A DNA stretch of 64,000 bases. Source: Globodera rostochiensis (Eukaryota > Nematoda > Chromadorea > Rhabditida > Heteroderidae). Positions within the stretch are counted from its first letter, which is position 1; the number at the start of each line of letters is the position of its first letter. Location: positions 2,912,459 through 2,976,458 of the forward strand of contig JAEVLN010000009.1 of NCBI GenBank assembly GCA_018350325.1, written 5' to 3'. The translations under genes and the position numbers were made by a program. The notes under the pieces were generated by a model. The model saw nothing but the letters and a program-made list of their open reading frames with translations, ran no database searches and had not been told where the DNA came from. Shown here in pieces: positions 1-11,419 of this stretch.

Positions 1-329
1 CATTTTTCCTAAATTTTATATTGAATTTTTATAAATTTTAATCCTGTTTTGTTTTTTTAATTTGAAAAGAATTTTTTAATTTAAACTGCTTTATTAACTT
101 GTTTTTAAATAATTTTATTTAAATATATGGAAAAATTGATAGACAGGGTATAGAGAGAGATCCACAAATTCAAGCTCAAATTCGAGGTCTTAATCTTTGA
201 TAGTTAATTCAAATTTATGGTAACATTTTATTTTTAATTAAAAAAAATCACTTTAATCCATAATTGTAGTACATATTTATCATTAATTTATGCGCGTTTT
301 TATTTAAATTTTTTTTTCATAGAATTTAC

Positions 330-382
330 AAATTCTGGTCGCCGTCAACGTCAAAGTCAATCCATTGATAAGCCAGTTTTTC
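330..382 (-). CDS. Candidate internal exon, acidic peptide
   Basis: Read on the minus strand, a good acceptor (CTTTTCACAG) precedes 53 bases open in one frame, giving EKLAYQWIDFDVDGDQN plus two bases, then a GTAAAT donor. The acidic DFDVDGD run could bind calcium, but one short exon cannot show this. The product is not recognised. The plus strand is also open: a TTTTCATAG acceptor at 322 leads into a basic peptide (NSGRRQRQSQSIDKPVF), and the plus-strand peptide at 120-205 (DRQGIERDPQIQAQIR) could join it in phase. I prefer the minus reading because both of its splice sites are stronger. The gene would continue beyond the left edge. Confidence 0.35.
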
Positions 383-2640
383 CTGTGAAAAGTCACTTAT
401 GATATACATATGTCAAACAGTCTAACGTATTTTGTAAACCAAAAAATTATTAAATCAAGAAAAAAATAGCAAATGCCAAATAAAAAAGAAAAGGACCCAA
501 AGTATTACAAAAAATGAAGCTTTTTTAAAAGATTGGAAAATACATATTTTAAACAGAATAACACGACAACAACAAACAATACCATCTTTCTTTAAAGTTT
601 GTAAAATGTTACAACGGAAAAAATCAGGTAATATACTATTTGTAAAATACAATATTTCTTTCTAAACAACTGTCAGCCAGGCATAAAGGATTTTAATATT
701 GAATAAAAAAGCAAAAACAGAAAATAACTTTCAAACAATAGAAAATTGCAATTTTTAAGTAGATTGAATGTTTATAAACAACAATTTAAAAAAAAACATA
801 ATTGAGAAAAATTATATGTGCGTGTCCTTCAAAAAGTTGTTAAGGGTCAATGGTACAAAAAACGAAGCTCTGTAAAAAAATTGGCTTTAAATGGTTTACT
901 AAACGCATAATAAGGCTATTCATACGCAGATGCCTCAAGGATTAAATGATAATTATAATCTTTATAATTAAAGTGGCAACGAATTGCGAACACAACAAAA
1001 GCACGCACACCATTTGAAAGAAATAAAAGTGCAAAATATTGTCTCGGCCTGCCTACTGAAACTCCGCTATTTTAATTAGTCATGGATAATAAAAAAAATC
1101 ATTTTAATGGTTTATATTTAATGTATAATATTGGGTCTGCTCTGTAATAAAATTGCATAAATTAGTTTGTCTTGCACTTTGCTAGCAAATTTTAATTAGT
1201 ATGATATACAAGTTATAATTGATAGCATCGAGATATTTTACGATGTCTGTTAAAATATATTTTAATGTTTACATATGCAAAAAAATGTTAATGAAGGAAA
1301 ATTTCATAAAATTCATTAAAAAAAGTATTTTATATATGATCTAATATTTTGAAGCTTTCAAAATAAAACAAAAATAAAGCCAGACTCATGCTCCCTTATA
1401 ATATTTAATTGTCATCTATCTTCGAGTTATAAAGCTACAATTAATCCGTCAAATGAATTTTATTAATTTGATTGATATAAATACATTAAAAATGAAAAAA
1501 CCAAAACAAGCGGTCGCTTCCAACTTTATGTCGTCTCCTCATTAGTCAAACAAAAAATTTTAAGTTGATAAGACAATTTTTTTATAGAATATAAATCGAT
1601 AAAGCCTGGGATTTAAAATATTTACTAAAATGTAAAAGTATTGATTAAAGTTTTCTAATATAAAACTGAGTCAAAAAATTTGCATATTATAGAAATAAAC
1701 ATATACTACAGTATATAAACATTTTTAAAGATAATTTGAGTAGCTTATTTACTATGAAGCATTGTATCAATTCATAACTATTTGAAAGTACACTTAATAG
1801 CATATTTAACAGTGTTTTGCCAGAGCCAGAGAAAACCAATAGATTAAAATACTAAAATTTAATCAAAGTTTAAAAAACCAAAATAATTAAATTTGTAAAA
1901 ACGACCTATCAAATTAATAAATTATTTAATTGTTTTTAAGCGAAATAATGTGTTAAAAATTTTAAAAATAAATTAGGGGCTTAAAATGTGACAATCTAAC
2001 AAAAATGGCAACATTAGCGTTGTAAATTACATAAAAATAAATTTGAAAATATCTAAAAAGAACAAAACGAGAATTTTATTAAGTTTGCTGCTGCCTGCTG
2101 CACAAATTATTTTTAACAAAGCTTTAATTCAAAATTAAATGAGCTGACATAAATAAAAGATATTTGATTATCTGACTAAATTGAAAACTGAAGATAATTC
2201 CAATTATCTAACACAAAAATATAATAAAATGATAAACAGATAAATTAAAATACCCAATTAATAATTATAACCTATTTAAAAAATAAAATAATAGAAAATA
2301 TTATAAAACAAAATATTTATGACGCCAGATGATGCCCATGATTGATTTATTTCTTGGTGGCGCTATCTTTTTCCCACGTCATAAAACATAACCCTTTAAA
2401 TTAATTCATTAATGACGGTAACTTGTGGGGACATATCAAAAGTTAAACAAAATAATATAAAAAAAGTTACACAATGTATTCACAGAAATACATATAATTA
2501 ACAAATTTATAAAAAGTGTTTTTCTTGGTGCAAACTATAAATAGTTTAATAATTGGTCAAAAACAGGAAAACCATAATTTTAGTTAAATGAGGCCTTAAA
2601 AGAATTAAACTCATTACAATTGATAATATTTAAATAGGCA
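383..2640. other. A+T-rich non-coding DNA
   Basis: This stretch is poly-A/T-rich with frequent stops in all frames. A minus-strand open stretch at about 1060-915 follows a GAGTTTCAG acceptor but has no other support. I see no convincing gene and no array. Confidence 0.6.
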
Positions 2641-2649
2641 GAGATTTAA

Positions 2650-2865
2650 AATTTTGTTATACAAATAAATAAATATATTAGTTTAAAAAAATGGTTACAA
2701 GTCAATAAAAAACATAATTCTAAATGCAATTTTTATTGTTGTACTTTCAAAATAATCCTGATTATTCGAATGCATCAAAAACTCTATTAAAACAATTGAG
2801 AAAAATATTAAATTGTTTTAAATGCTTATTAGTTTTCTTAAAAAATGAAAAAAATTGATTAATTT
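2650..2865 (-). repeat. Dispersed repeat A, inverted copy
   Basis: The reverse complement of this segment matches 13618-13830 with scattered differences. Shared landmarks are AATAATCAGGATTATTTTGA, TTTTTATTGACTTG and CCATTTTTTTAAACTAATAT. The two copies are in opposite orientation about 11 kb apart. No coding capacity is seen, so a short non-autonomous element is the simplest explanation. Confidence 0.75.
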
Positions 2866-2981
2866 AAAAAAGATAAGAAAATTATTTTGCCCTTTCGTCA
2901 TATAGTTGCTAAAATAGCAAAAGTGCTAAATTACATACATTCAATTAAGTTTTAAGAGGAAGATAAATTTTCATAAATGAT

Positions 2982-3106
2982 TCATTCCATTGTTTTAAAA
3001 CTTTTGCAATAATAATATTGAAAATGAGTTGTTGGATTTTTAAAAATCCTTCTTGCTGACGGGCCGACTACGACTTCCCAGTCGGTGTAACTCGGAATTT
3101 TTAAAA
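2982..3106 (-). CDS. Candidate exon, 40 codons to stop
   Basis: On the minus strand a clear acceptor (TTTTGTCCCGACAG) is followed by a frame open to TGA. It encodes LKIPSYTDWEVVVGPSARR and then KNPTTHF. A second frame after the same acceptor gives a shorter open peptide. The G+C-rich core covers about 3050-3112, and an internal GT could be the donor after WEV. The product is not recognised and no neighbouring exon could be joined with confidence. Confidence 0.35.
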
Positions 3107-4938
3107 CTGTCGGGACAAAAGGATTAATGCGGCTGGCCATTTGCCTTTTATTTGGTAAAGGTTTAGCGTTTAGTTTATTTCAATTATAATAAACACTTTA
3201 TATTTTAGAAGTCAATTCAGGCTAATGTTTATCCACTTCTTTTAAAATACATAGATTAAAAATCAAATTATTAAAAAAAAGTTATTTTTATAAAACACAA
3301 TTTTAGTGTTTTTAATTGCTTTTTATTGTTGTTTACTAGGATTGCCGTAAGTTCTTCGTATGAAAAATTAAAGAATACTTGAAAAATGATAAATACAATG
3401 CTAATAAAAAGGAAAAATACACTCCCAAAATAATAGATAAAAGAAATAAAAGGCTACTATTGATTTTATATTCAAATTAAATCTTTAAAGTAATTTATAC
3501 TATTTAACATGCCGGAACCGATTTATTTAGAGCTAAGTAATTATATTTGTAATTATTTACATGAACTTGTCACCTATATATTACAAAAAATGATTTGGAG
3601 GCATTTGTAAAGCTGAAACTTTTCTTTAATCCGCGGAGCCGATCATATAATAAATAGATTTCCAATAACAATAACGGATGCACTAATCAACTTGTTTATT
3701 GCTTAATGATATTTCTCTTTTCTTAATAACATTTACTTTTTCATTAAAATTAAAAGACGTATATATAAACTACATAAATTTATTGTTTGCGTAGTATGAG
3801 CTTTAATGCCATGCTGATGCATGAGTTACAAAAAATTGTATTTTTGTCTTTAAAATTAAATATTAAATATTTTTCTGGTTTTGAAAGATAAATTTACATT
3901 TCACTCGTATTACTTTGAAAGGCATGATAGGGAGCTATAGAAAGCCAGAATATTGCGTTTTGGATTGATTACCTAAACTTTTGTGTCCGTTTCTTGTAAT
4001 TAAAAGGTTTGTTTAAAACATCGTCTATTGTATAAACTTATTTAAATTAAATAAAATTATTTTAAACCAAAACTACAAACAAATATTAAAATGGCTAAGC
4101 TTAAAACTAAAAATAAACTTGTATAAATAAATGTAACGGGTCAAATAAAAGATATACTCTTAATGTTAACTTTGAAGTTAAAACTTTCTTAAACATAAAA
4201 GAAGTATAAGATAAGGCATTTATATGATAATGAAGTGACGAGTCTTGGTTGCACGAAAGCAAGGGGGGTACAAGCCTTAAATAAATACAAATAATGAAAA
4301 AAAAAACTTTCAAATCAATCTTTCGCCAAGCCCGATTTGACTTTAATTTACGTGTTTGTAATGCTTCATAAACTGAAAAGTTTGTTTAAATAAAACCATA
4401 CAATATCCCGTACCTAAGCAGCTCTAATCCTGAACAAATTTCTCTTTTATTGATAAATTATTTAAATATTACTCCTTTATACATGAAATAATAGACGATT
4501 TTATTGTAATAGCTTAAATAAATAACCATAAAGTACGAATTGAAAAAATGTTTTACAACAAATTCAACAAATTATGCCCGGTTGCTGAAAGAACCCATAA
4601 TGTCTACGAACTGTGCTGGAGCGTGATTAATCAACGACACTGAATAATATTGAAGTGAGGCATTAAATAAGCACATACATTTTTTATTTATAAAATATTA
4701 AAAACAAATGAAGACAAAAATATACACATTGAAATTTATTCATATATAATACCAAAATATCATAAATCGTTATTAAAGATTATTATGAAAGTTTAAAAAA
4801 TCTTGACAAATCAAATCCTAAAAATCGGTTACAAATTTCAAATAATCACAGAAAATTATTTGAACTCTCATATCATAGCGAACGAAATCTAGAGTTGAGA
4901 AATTTTAAATAAATATTGCCTGAAATAAAATATGATAC

Positions 4939-4968
4939 GGCCAGAAGACAGAATCAGGAACAAAGCCG
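4939..4968 (-). CDS. Candidate 30-bp micro-exon
   Basis: On the minus strand the acceptor TTGCACTCATTCAG precedes a 30-bp stretch that reads GFVPDSVFW in one frame and ends at a GTATCA donor. The reading continues open past the donor. It is too short to identify. The plus strand is also open from an ATG at about 4933, so strand and function are uncertain. Confidence 0.2.
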
Positions 4969-5121
4969 CTGAATGAGTGCAAGGTGCACCATAATTCATT
5001 TAGATTAAATACCTATGTTATATTTTTTCAATGTTATTAAACTTTTAAATATTTTTTAATCAAAAAGAAAAATCATTAAAAAGAAATAATCTATCAATTT
5101 ATAAAGTTGTAATTTACCTTA

Positions 5122-5290
5122 GTCCGCTAAAAAGAGAAAGTCAGGCGGCCAGAGTAATTTGACCAACGCACCCCATCTAAAAATTGTTTTTTAATTTCAT
5201 GAACATTTTATTTTTCGAAGAAATAGTGTGCTACAAAGAGAGAGTCAGGCGGCGAGAGTAATTTGGAGCAACGCACCCCATCTTAAAATT
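5122..5290. repeat. Minisatellite B, locus 1
   Basis: Almost two copies of a unit of about 104 bp lie head to tail. The conserved words are GAGAGTCAGGCGGCGAGAG, AACGCACCCCATCT and GAAATAGTGTGCTA. The same unit recurs at 40701-40960 in the same orientation. G+C content is above the surroundings, but stops break all frames. Confidence 0.85.
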
Positions 5291-5561
5291 TATAATTTAA
5301 AAATTCAAAATCCTATGTAGTAAATTAAAAAAAACGAGCGCCGAATAAACTAAAAAATACCAACGCTGCATTCGGTAATATGACATGCAAAATATTAAAA
5401 ACAAACAATCAATTCGATTTAAAAAAAGAAGAAATTGAAAAAATCTGCCATATTATTTATAAAGCTTTTTTTTCAACGTGTGCTTAAACAATATAATTTA
5501 AATTGTAATTTTTTCTTTTAAATTTTTTTACAAAACTTTGGTATTTAAAACATAATAAAGA

Positions 5562-5636
5562 TTATATAAAATTGTGATTGCATCCAATATGCGAATAACA
5601 AGAATAGCCACCATTGCGAGAAGGGAAGTGGAGAGC
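5562..5636 (-). CDS. Candidate exon, Cys-containing peptide
   Basis: A very good minus-strand acceptor (AATTATTTTTTAG) is followed by 24 codons to a TAA. The peptide is ALHFPSRNGGYSCYSHIGC followed by NHNFI. An internal GTGGCT after SRN could be a donor, giving a shorter exon. The plus strand also has an ATG frame here (MRITRIATIARREVES). The family is not recognised. Confidence 0.3.
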   Translation of the reverse strand, partial: ALHFPSRNGGYSCYSHIGCNHNFI

Positions 5637-6235
5637 CTAAAAAATAATAATTATTTAAATTTATGTAAGAAATAAGAAATAACAAAGAATTATTTTAGCA
5701 AAATTTAAGATGTGTTATTTGTAATTTAATCTAGGCAAGTGTTTGTTGCAAAAACATTATTTGACGCAGTAAGCGACACGCAACCATGAATTAACAACTC
5801 GAGAAGACATAAATCAAGACACAAATGTTAGTCAAAGGCAATCTTCCATACCATAAACAAAATGTTGCAGAAACAAAACTTTTTCAAATTTAACAAAAAA
5901 GGAAAAACTATTTGATTTATTAAATAAAAATAAAATTACGAAATAATTTTATGTTTAGAATAGCATAAAATTTGCATTTATTATAATTTTAAAGGATGTT
6001 TTAAATATATGGATTGTATTTAAAAATGTACTTATTTATTTTATTCAGTTCAAGTTTAAAACATTAATAACATGTCAATACAAAAATGACTTCATTATTA
6101 TATGCAAATAAGAGGTCAGTATATCTACCATAAAGCGGAATGGATTATGGAAATTCCGCTAATGCAGTGCAACTTAAAGTTTTATTGTAGCAACAACAAA
6201 TAAGTTGATCAAAATCAAATAAAATTTAATAATAC

Positions 6236-6266
6236 CACGTGATGGGAAGCATGCGCATATGGGCCT
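6236..6266 (-). CDS. Candidate 31-bp micro-exon
   Basis: On the minus strand a strong acceptor (ATTACTTGTTTAG) and donor (GTATTATT) bracket 31 bases. In one frame they read AHMRMLPIT, with split codons at both ends. The splice sites are good and base composition changes sharply at both borders. The product is unknown. Confidence 0.3.
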
Positions 6267-6606
6267 CTAAACAAGTAATTTTAATTTTAAAACGTAGTTT
6301 TTTAAAAGGGATTCTTTTGTTGCAAATAAAGCCGTTAAATTCATTAAACGGTTGTAATACCTATATTTAAAAAAATACAAATTTACTTAACTAAAAATGA
6401 ACATAATCATTTTAAAGTCTTTCGGCATTTTAATTAATTTTTTATTAAAATAATAAAAAATTATCAATGAAAAGAGAACAATAATCAGTGAATTGTTAAA
6501 AATTAGTCTTAATTAAAATATAATTATTTTTATAAAATTTGGTACGTGGCGCGACGTTAAACGTTTTAATATTTGAAGTTAACAGCCATTAACAATAAAA
6601 ATTTAG

Positions 6607-6666
6607 TGCTTTGGTCGTCATAATTTCTCATGGGGACGACGGGATAATGTATTGGGTGGACGGCAG
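6607..6666 (+). CDS. Caspase-like exon with SHG motif
   Basis: The exon lies between an acceptor (AATAAAAATTTAG) and a donor (CAG then GTGGCT). It is 60 bp long and starts and ends inside codons. It encodes ALVVIISHGDDGIMYWVDG. In caspases the p20 subunit carries a hydrophobic strand followed by SHG(E/D)(E/D)G, with His as the catalytic base, then a short strand ending in a G(T/V)D(G/D). This exon matches that block. Caspases are cytosolic cysteine proteases of cell death. The matching QACRG cysteine exon and the p10 part were not found in the window, so this is a one-exon assignment. It could be an isolated exon of a long-intron gene or a fragment. No active-site residue other than His can be checked. 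The minus strand is open but looks less like protein. Confidence 0.5.
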
Positions 6667-7997
6667 GTGGCTTTTAACAATCTCTATAAACAAATATCTA
6701 AAATAAATTTACAAATTAATGATAAGCAAACCTAATAATTCTACTTTTAAGTAATATTGTTAAATTTATAGATTAAATTTTTTAAAAACAAATGAATTAT
6801 TTACCGAATAGGCGTACTATGCGAGTGAGTTGAGGAAGATGTCTAGCTTTAAGTGAATAGGTGTAAGTTATAAATTTAAGACATCAGGATTCTTAAATAA
6901 AAAATGAATATAAAATAGATTAATTCTAAAAATTTAGCAAAAATTACAAGTTAATCCATGAAAAATAAATTACTTTGAAATTTCTGTGCATATTGTAATA
7001 AATAATAACCATTAAAATATCCAAATTGTTATTAAAAATGGACAAAATTTGAAAATTAATTACATTATACAAATATTAGAAAAATCAACAAACAAAAAAA
7101 ATGTCAATAAATTCAATAGAATTTAATAAATGATTGTTAGTGACATAAACAAGAAAACTAAATAGTAGCAAATAATTAGTATAATCAAATATAATTAAAA
7201 ATAAATTAAGCAATAATCTTTAATTTTTTTAATTACCCTTTCTTATTATCGTTTTCAACTCTTTTGAAAAACATGGATCGGTCGGTGGAGCCAAAAAATG
7301 CACGCTAATGAATTTTAAGAAGTGCTAATGAATTTGAGGAGTTGATTTTGTTGACCAATTATATAATTATTCTCTTAATTCAATTGTAACCTTACTTGAG
7401 TTGGTAAAATAAACAGACATATTGATATTTTGATTGTCATAAAATTTAATTTATTTGAAAATATTATAGGTAATTATTAATTTTGAAAATAAGGCTCCAA
7501 TTTGTAATGAAAAAAAGAAAAGTAAAAGCCCATATAACAATTCTGACTTTATTGAGTGATTTATAGTAAATTTTAAAATTATTAACTGAAGCACTCCCGA
7601 ACGAATAAAACTTTATATTCTTTAATATGTCCAAATAAAAAAATTAAAAGAGTTTAAATGTTATAAAGTAAGTAGTACAATTATTTTCAACAGAAAAAGA
7701 CAACTTTAATGCAAAAAGTAATTTGTCCGACGCATAAAATGCCACATTATTATATTGTAAAAATAATTTTTTTAAATAATAATTGAAAATAATGTTTCAA
7801 ATTATATTATAATACTTATTTATAAGGTAATATTTGCTAAACTAACATAAAATACCTTGATAAAGTTCGTTTTCTTATTCAAATATTTTATAAATTTTCG
7901 TATGGGCTAAAAGACTAGTCTCCAGCATACGTGAGCGAATAATCTTTAAATAATCATTAAGCCAGAAGAAATCAAACGAAAATTCCTTACAGAAATC
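6667..7997. other. A+T-rich DNA without clear gene
   Basis: Mostly poly-A/T. A small G+C-richer patch at 7265-7310 has an ATG frame on plus (MDRSVEPKNAR) and an open frame on minus, neither with good splice borders. A GTGAGT at about 6824 has no matching acceptor with a usable exon. Confidence 0.5.
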
Positions 7998-8159
7998 ATG
8001 GCCAATACTCGGCAATCGCCATTACTCGGCAATCGCCAATTATCAAGTGATGTAAAAGTTATATTACAAGGAAAAATAAATAAATATTCCGTATTTAACA
8101 CTCTAAAGCAATTTCTTAGGAAAGTATATATTAATATTACAAGAATAATTGACAATTAA
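7998..8159 (+). CDS. Short ORF, 53 codons, unknown
   Basis: The frame begins at ATG and encodes MANTRQSPLLGNRQLSSDVK and on to FLRKVYINITRIIDN, then TAA. It is open upstream for 12 more codons (PEEIKRKFLTEI). The start region contains a direct duplication of ACTCGGCAATCGCC. A 69-codon hydrophobic frame on the opposite strand covers the same bases. No domain is recognised. It may be a chance ORF or an exon. Confidence 0.2.
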   Translation: MANTRQSPLLGNRQLSSDVKVILQGKINKYSVFNTLKQFLRKVYINITRIIDN

Positions 8160-8227
8160 TATCAACAATGAAAAACGTATAAAAAGCAAATCAAATCTTT
8201 ATGATGTAACTTTTCAAATCGAGAAAT

Positions 8228-8325
8228 AAAATTATCGGATTTGCGGGATTAATCACGCAAATCCGGCAATTTTGCAAATCCCGCATTTAATTTGCGGGAT
8301 CCCGCGCGGGATTGCGGGATTTTTT
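8228..8325. repeat. GCGGGAT array, locus 1
   Basis: Irregular direct and inverted copies of GCGGGAT/ATCCCGC make a hairpin-rich, locally G+C-rich block. The core includes GCGGGATCCCGCGCGGGAT. A second locus of the same word is at 28035-28190. Confidence 0.85.
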
Positions 8326-8578
8326 AATTATACCAAAAAATCAAAACACTTTTTAAATTCGACCGAATCGTTCAATTTTAGTAAACTCTTATTTATCTAA
8401 GACTAATTGTATCAGCGAAAAAAAACATCTGAATAACAATTTCTAAAATGGAAAAAATGGTGACTTCTTGAATTAAGAGGATAACAGCAAATGAAGTAAG
8501 AAAGCAATTAAATAATTAATAACGATTAAAATTTAAGTAAATAAACATACACACCATTTTTAAATAAATGCAAAATGA

Positions 8579-9160
8579 GTGGAAATTCGTAATATTTCCC
8601 CCCGAATGTCGTTCGATCTGGGGCCCGCGGTTTCGAATCGTAGGGGGAGTCGTAATATAATTAAGCACTTTTATCAACCGAATAAATATTCCAGAATTGG
8701 GTCAGTGGGGAAAGTGACAATCCGAAGAAGTGAATCGGTAACAAAACAAAGTCAAATATCAACGCGTGGGCGGAGGGAAGGGATAACATAAATCGATAAC
8801 GGGAATAGCACAGAGGGAGGGGTGGAAATAAATATCGACCCGAAATTATTTAAATTATATGGAGGGTCCAAAAAAGGGGATGGGGTCAATTCATCTTTAT
8901 CCGTTTACGACATCCCCCCCCCCCCCGAAACACGAAAGGCGTCCCCTGCCGTCACAAAAGGGGCATTCGGCTACCAGAAAGATCGGGGGGCTAGTGCTGA
9001 GGGCGTCCGGACCAGCGACGAGGGGGCTCATCTCGGTGGTGCCAGGCTCGAGCCGAATTCGGGAGGGGACGGTACGGGTGCGGGCGGGACACGATGCGGT
9101 CGTCGAACCCCGGACCTGGGCGCTGAAACGCTGACGGACTCGGGCAATATAAACTAAGTT
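8579..9160. other. G+C-rich island of unknown origin
   Basis: About 580 bp with much higher G+C than its surroundings, including a C13 run (8914-8926) and many CpGs. Open frames exist on both strands: 8822-9157 plus (111 codons, starting MEINIDPKLFKLYGGSKKGD), 8579-8791 plus, and a minus frame from about 9212 to 8991 containing LNTLEKVLSSKLLRRML. The last slightly recalls the helix after the first motif of non-LTR reverse transcriptases, but no YxDD block is present. Abrupt borders suggest an insertion, perhaps the remnant of a mobile element or a different-composition exon. I cannot assign a product. Confidence 0.4.
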
Positions 9161-9233
9161 GAAAATTAAAGCAAGAACTATTTAGCATGCGGCGCAGCAG
9201 CTTGCTGCTAAGTACTTTCTCCAGGGTATTTAA

Positions 9234-9428
9234 TTACAATAGGAATTGCAAATTGGAATTTACACAATAAGCATTATTATTTTTCCAACATCTTTGCAAT
9301 GTCTTATCTGAATGTTGCGGTTGGACTTCAAGTGCAACCGCCATCCTTAGACGCTCGTTTACAATGCCATTTTGCGCTCCGGAGCAAAACAATCCGCATG
9401 CCAATGCGGCGGCCATTGAACGCTCACA
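9234..9428. other. Second G+C-rich patch, coding potential unclear
   Basis: This patch follows the island directly. Plus-strand frames give SFTMPFCAPEQNNPHANAAA after a possible CATCCTTAG acceptor, ending at a TGA near 9450. The minus strand gives GAQNGIVNERLRMAVALEVQ. Neither has a matching pair of splice sites. It may be one exon or part of the preceding insertion. Confidence 0.25.
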
Positions 9429-9782
9429 ATTATGCCTCTATTTGGCCTTAATTTGATTTATTTAAATTATTAACGGAAAAATAAATGAAATACAAGTAAT
9501 AATTAACAATTAACCCTAATTTGCTTCAAATGCAACAGTTATATTTGTTAACTTTATTAAATAGCTTAAAAACTTAAATAAAGGAACCAAATGTGGAACG
9601 GCAAATTATTAAAAACAAAAGAAAAGATCTTAAGCTTCGTTGACAATACCATTTAAAAAATATTCGATCATGACGAAATACGTTTGGAACAATAATTTAT
9701 AATTATCAAACTCACTAATTAATAAGAAACTTAAACATTTTTAAAAATTGAATCTATAAATTTGGCAAAATTGAAATATTAC

Positions 9783-9823
9783 TCAAAATAGATATTTGAC
9801 AATTCCCCATCTGGCTTTGCTGC
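9783..9823 (-). CDS. Candidate 41-bp exon
   Basis: On the minus strand the acceptor GCTTGATTGCCAG and donor GTAATA bracket 41 bases that read AAKPDGELSNIYF plus two bases. A second frame is also open. The plus strand reads IPHLALLPGNQAA. The product is unknown. It is supported by good splice borders and a local rise in G+C only. Confidence 0.3.
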
Positions 9824-9864
9824 CTGGCAATCAAGCAGCTATTTATTATTTCATTCAAATTACT

Positions 9865-9950
9865 AATTGATAAAATATATTGCAGATTTTTAATATTTAA
9901 CGTTTTTTTCATTTATACCCTTTGTCTCCTCCTTATTATTGGCGCTTGAT
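9865..9950 (+). repeat. Dispersed repeat C, copy 1
   Basis: This segment resembles 12450-12540 in the same orientation: an ATATATTG word, TTTTTAAT, then TTTAACGTTTT and a CTTTGT(C)TCTCCTTATTATTG block in both. The similarity is diverged and partial. Confidence 0.5.
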
Positions 9951-10601
9951 GTTTTGTTTGTCGTCGCTGTACGCGTTTGAACTGTGTTCCGGCCGGCGTT
10001 GATACTTTTATTGAAAAATAGAAATTTTCAAGTTTAATATTTGCTTGAATAAATTTTAAATTTAAGTGCATTTAAATTTTGGTTAAATAATATTTGACGA
10101 ACCGGCGTCAAATTATTTACATTTATTTTTATCTCTTAGTAATTACTAATTAGGTTTCAAATAAATAAATATTTAGTTTGTGGCTTATTCTTTTTTAGAA
10201 CGTTACTTTAACATATTAATTTTAATAGTTATATTTTTATTAGGTTTAAATTCTAACCTTTTTTTCATAAATAATTTGTATGGCTAAAAAAATAGTTTAG
10301 CCTGCATATATCGATAAAGGTAATCTTAAGGGTTCGGTTTTTTGCATAATAAATTTCCGAACATGACAAAAATATGGATATATTACGTGTAATTTAAGAT
10401 TTCAATGCGCATTATATGTTTTATTTTTCAGATGTAATTTAAAATTGATATATTTTTGGTGAATTCTCTATTACTAAAAAAATTATGAATTGAAGCTTTT
10501 GAACACAACGTTTCACTAACGTCTATTTAGTAATTGCCGTTGACAAAGATTTGTCAACATAAAATTTCCTAACACTTGTATATTTTTTCAGTGATTTTTA
10601 A

Positions 10602-10800
10602 CATTTACAGATTTTTTATCGATTTTGATTCCAAATTTGTTGATTTATCATAATGTTTAAAGTACTAACTGCACCAGTACCAGGTATTTGATGAGCAGCT
10701 AAAGGGTATCTTTTTTTTTAAGCATTAATTTGCTTTTTATAACTTTTATACTTAAAATTTCTTAGCGTCGGGCTCAATCGGGTACCACGAATTCGGAAAA
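10602..10800 (+). repeat. Direct repeat D, copy 1 (199 bp)
   Basis: Nearly identical to 11780-11973. Both start CATTTACAGATTTTTTATCG and end at CGAATTCGGAAAA. They share GTACTAACTGCACCAG and CGTCGGGCTCAATCGGGTA. Copy 1 has a T9 run where copy 2 has four Ts. Both contain TACTAAC, which equals the optimal intron branch-point word. This may be coincidence. Confidence 0.9.
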
Positions 10801-10960
10801 GGTTAATTGAATTTTTAATTTATGAGCAATTTTAATATTTTATTTCATTAAAAACAATTTTTTTAAATTATGGATAGGTAAAAAATTAAGCTAGACTAAA
10901 GAGAAAAAAATTTGTATAAAATAGAAAAAAAAAAAAGATTTTTAACATAAAGTCTGTGGT

Positions 10961-11060
10961 GTGGGATTGGCGGAATGGTAGACGCGTTATAACATAAATT
11001 GTCAAATTTATAAATTTGATTCTAAGAAGAATGGAAATGGTTTCGGGCCGTCAAAAAATG
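10961..11060 (+). pseudogene. tRNA-Leu-like fragment
   Basis: The words TTGGCGGAATGGTAGACGCG match the 5' part (D-arm) of bacterial or organellar tRNA-Leu except for one missing T. After the would-be anticodon region the sequence becomes A+T-rich and no T-arm GGTTCRAATCC is seen, though a TTTCGGGCC follows at about 11041. It could be a decayed organellar insertion or a chance match. Confidence 0.2.
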
Positions 11061-11419
11061 TTAAAATATATTAGAATTAAAACTCGTACAAAAATAAATA
11101 AATAATAAAAACAATAAAATTTCAAAGCAGCATCTTTATTAAGAGCAAAGATCGTAAATTTCTAAATTATTATGCCAACTATCAAAAAAAAATTGACGAG
11201 AATTTATTGAAAGAAATTTTTAATTTCTTTCAATAAACCTGATTTTAAATTGATTATAATTATAATGTTTAAAAATATTAATTTAATTAATTAGGTCAAA
11301 GAAGCTGGAAAACCCTCTCCAAGCGTATGCCTTACAATAATGAACATAATAAATTTTAAACTTTTGCAAGTTGGCAAAAAAAAAAATAATCCAAAAAAAT
11401 AGCAATTTAAAAATCTTAG

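Noticed and set aside
455..652. 65-codon minus ORF, Phe-rich
   Set aside because: T-rich DNA gives Phe/Leu/Ile frames by chance; no border or composition change.
1790..1850. Walker A-like FSGSGKTLLNML on the minus strand
   Set aside because: The rest of the frame is A+T-driven, no Walker B or partner exon is near, and the short motif can arise by chance.
8991..9212. Possible reverse transcriptase helix LNTLEKVLSSKLLRRML
   Set aside because: Only one short resemblance; the downstream frame is Pro/Arg-rich and no YxDD or other motif follows.
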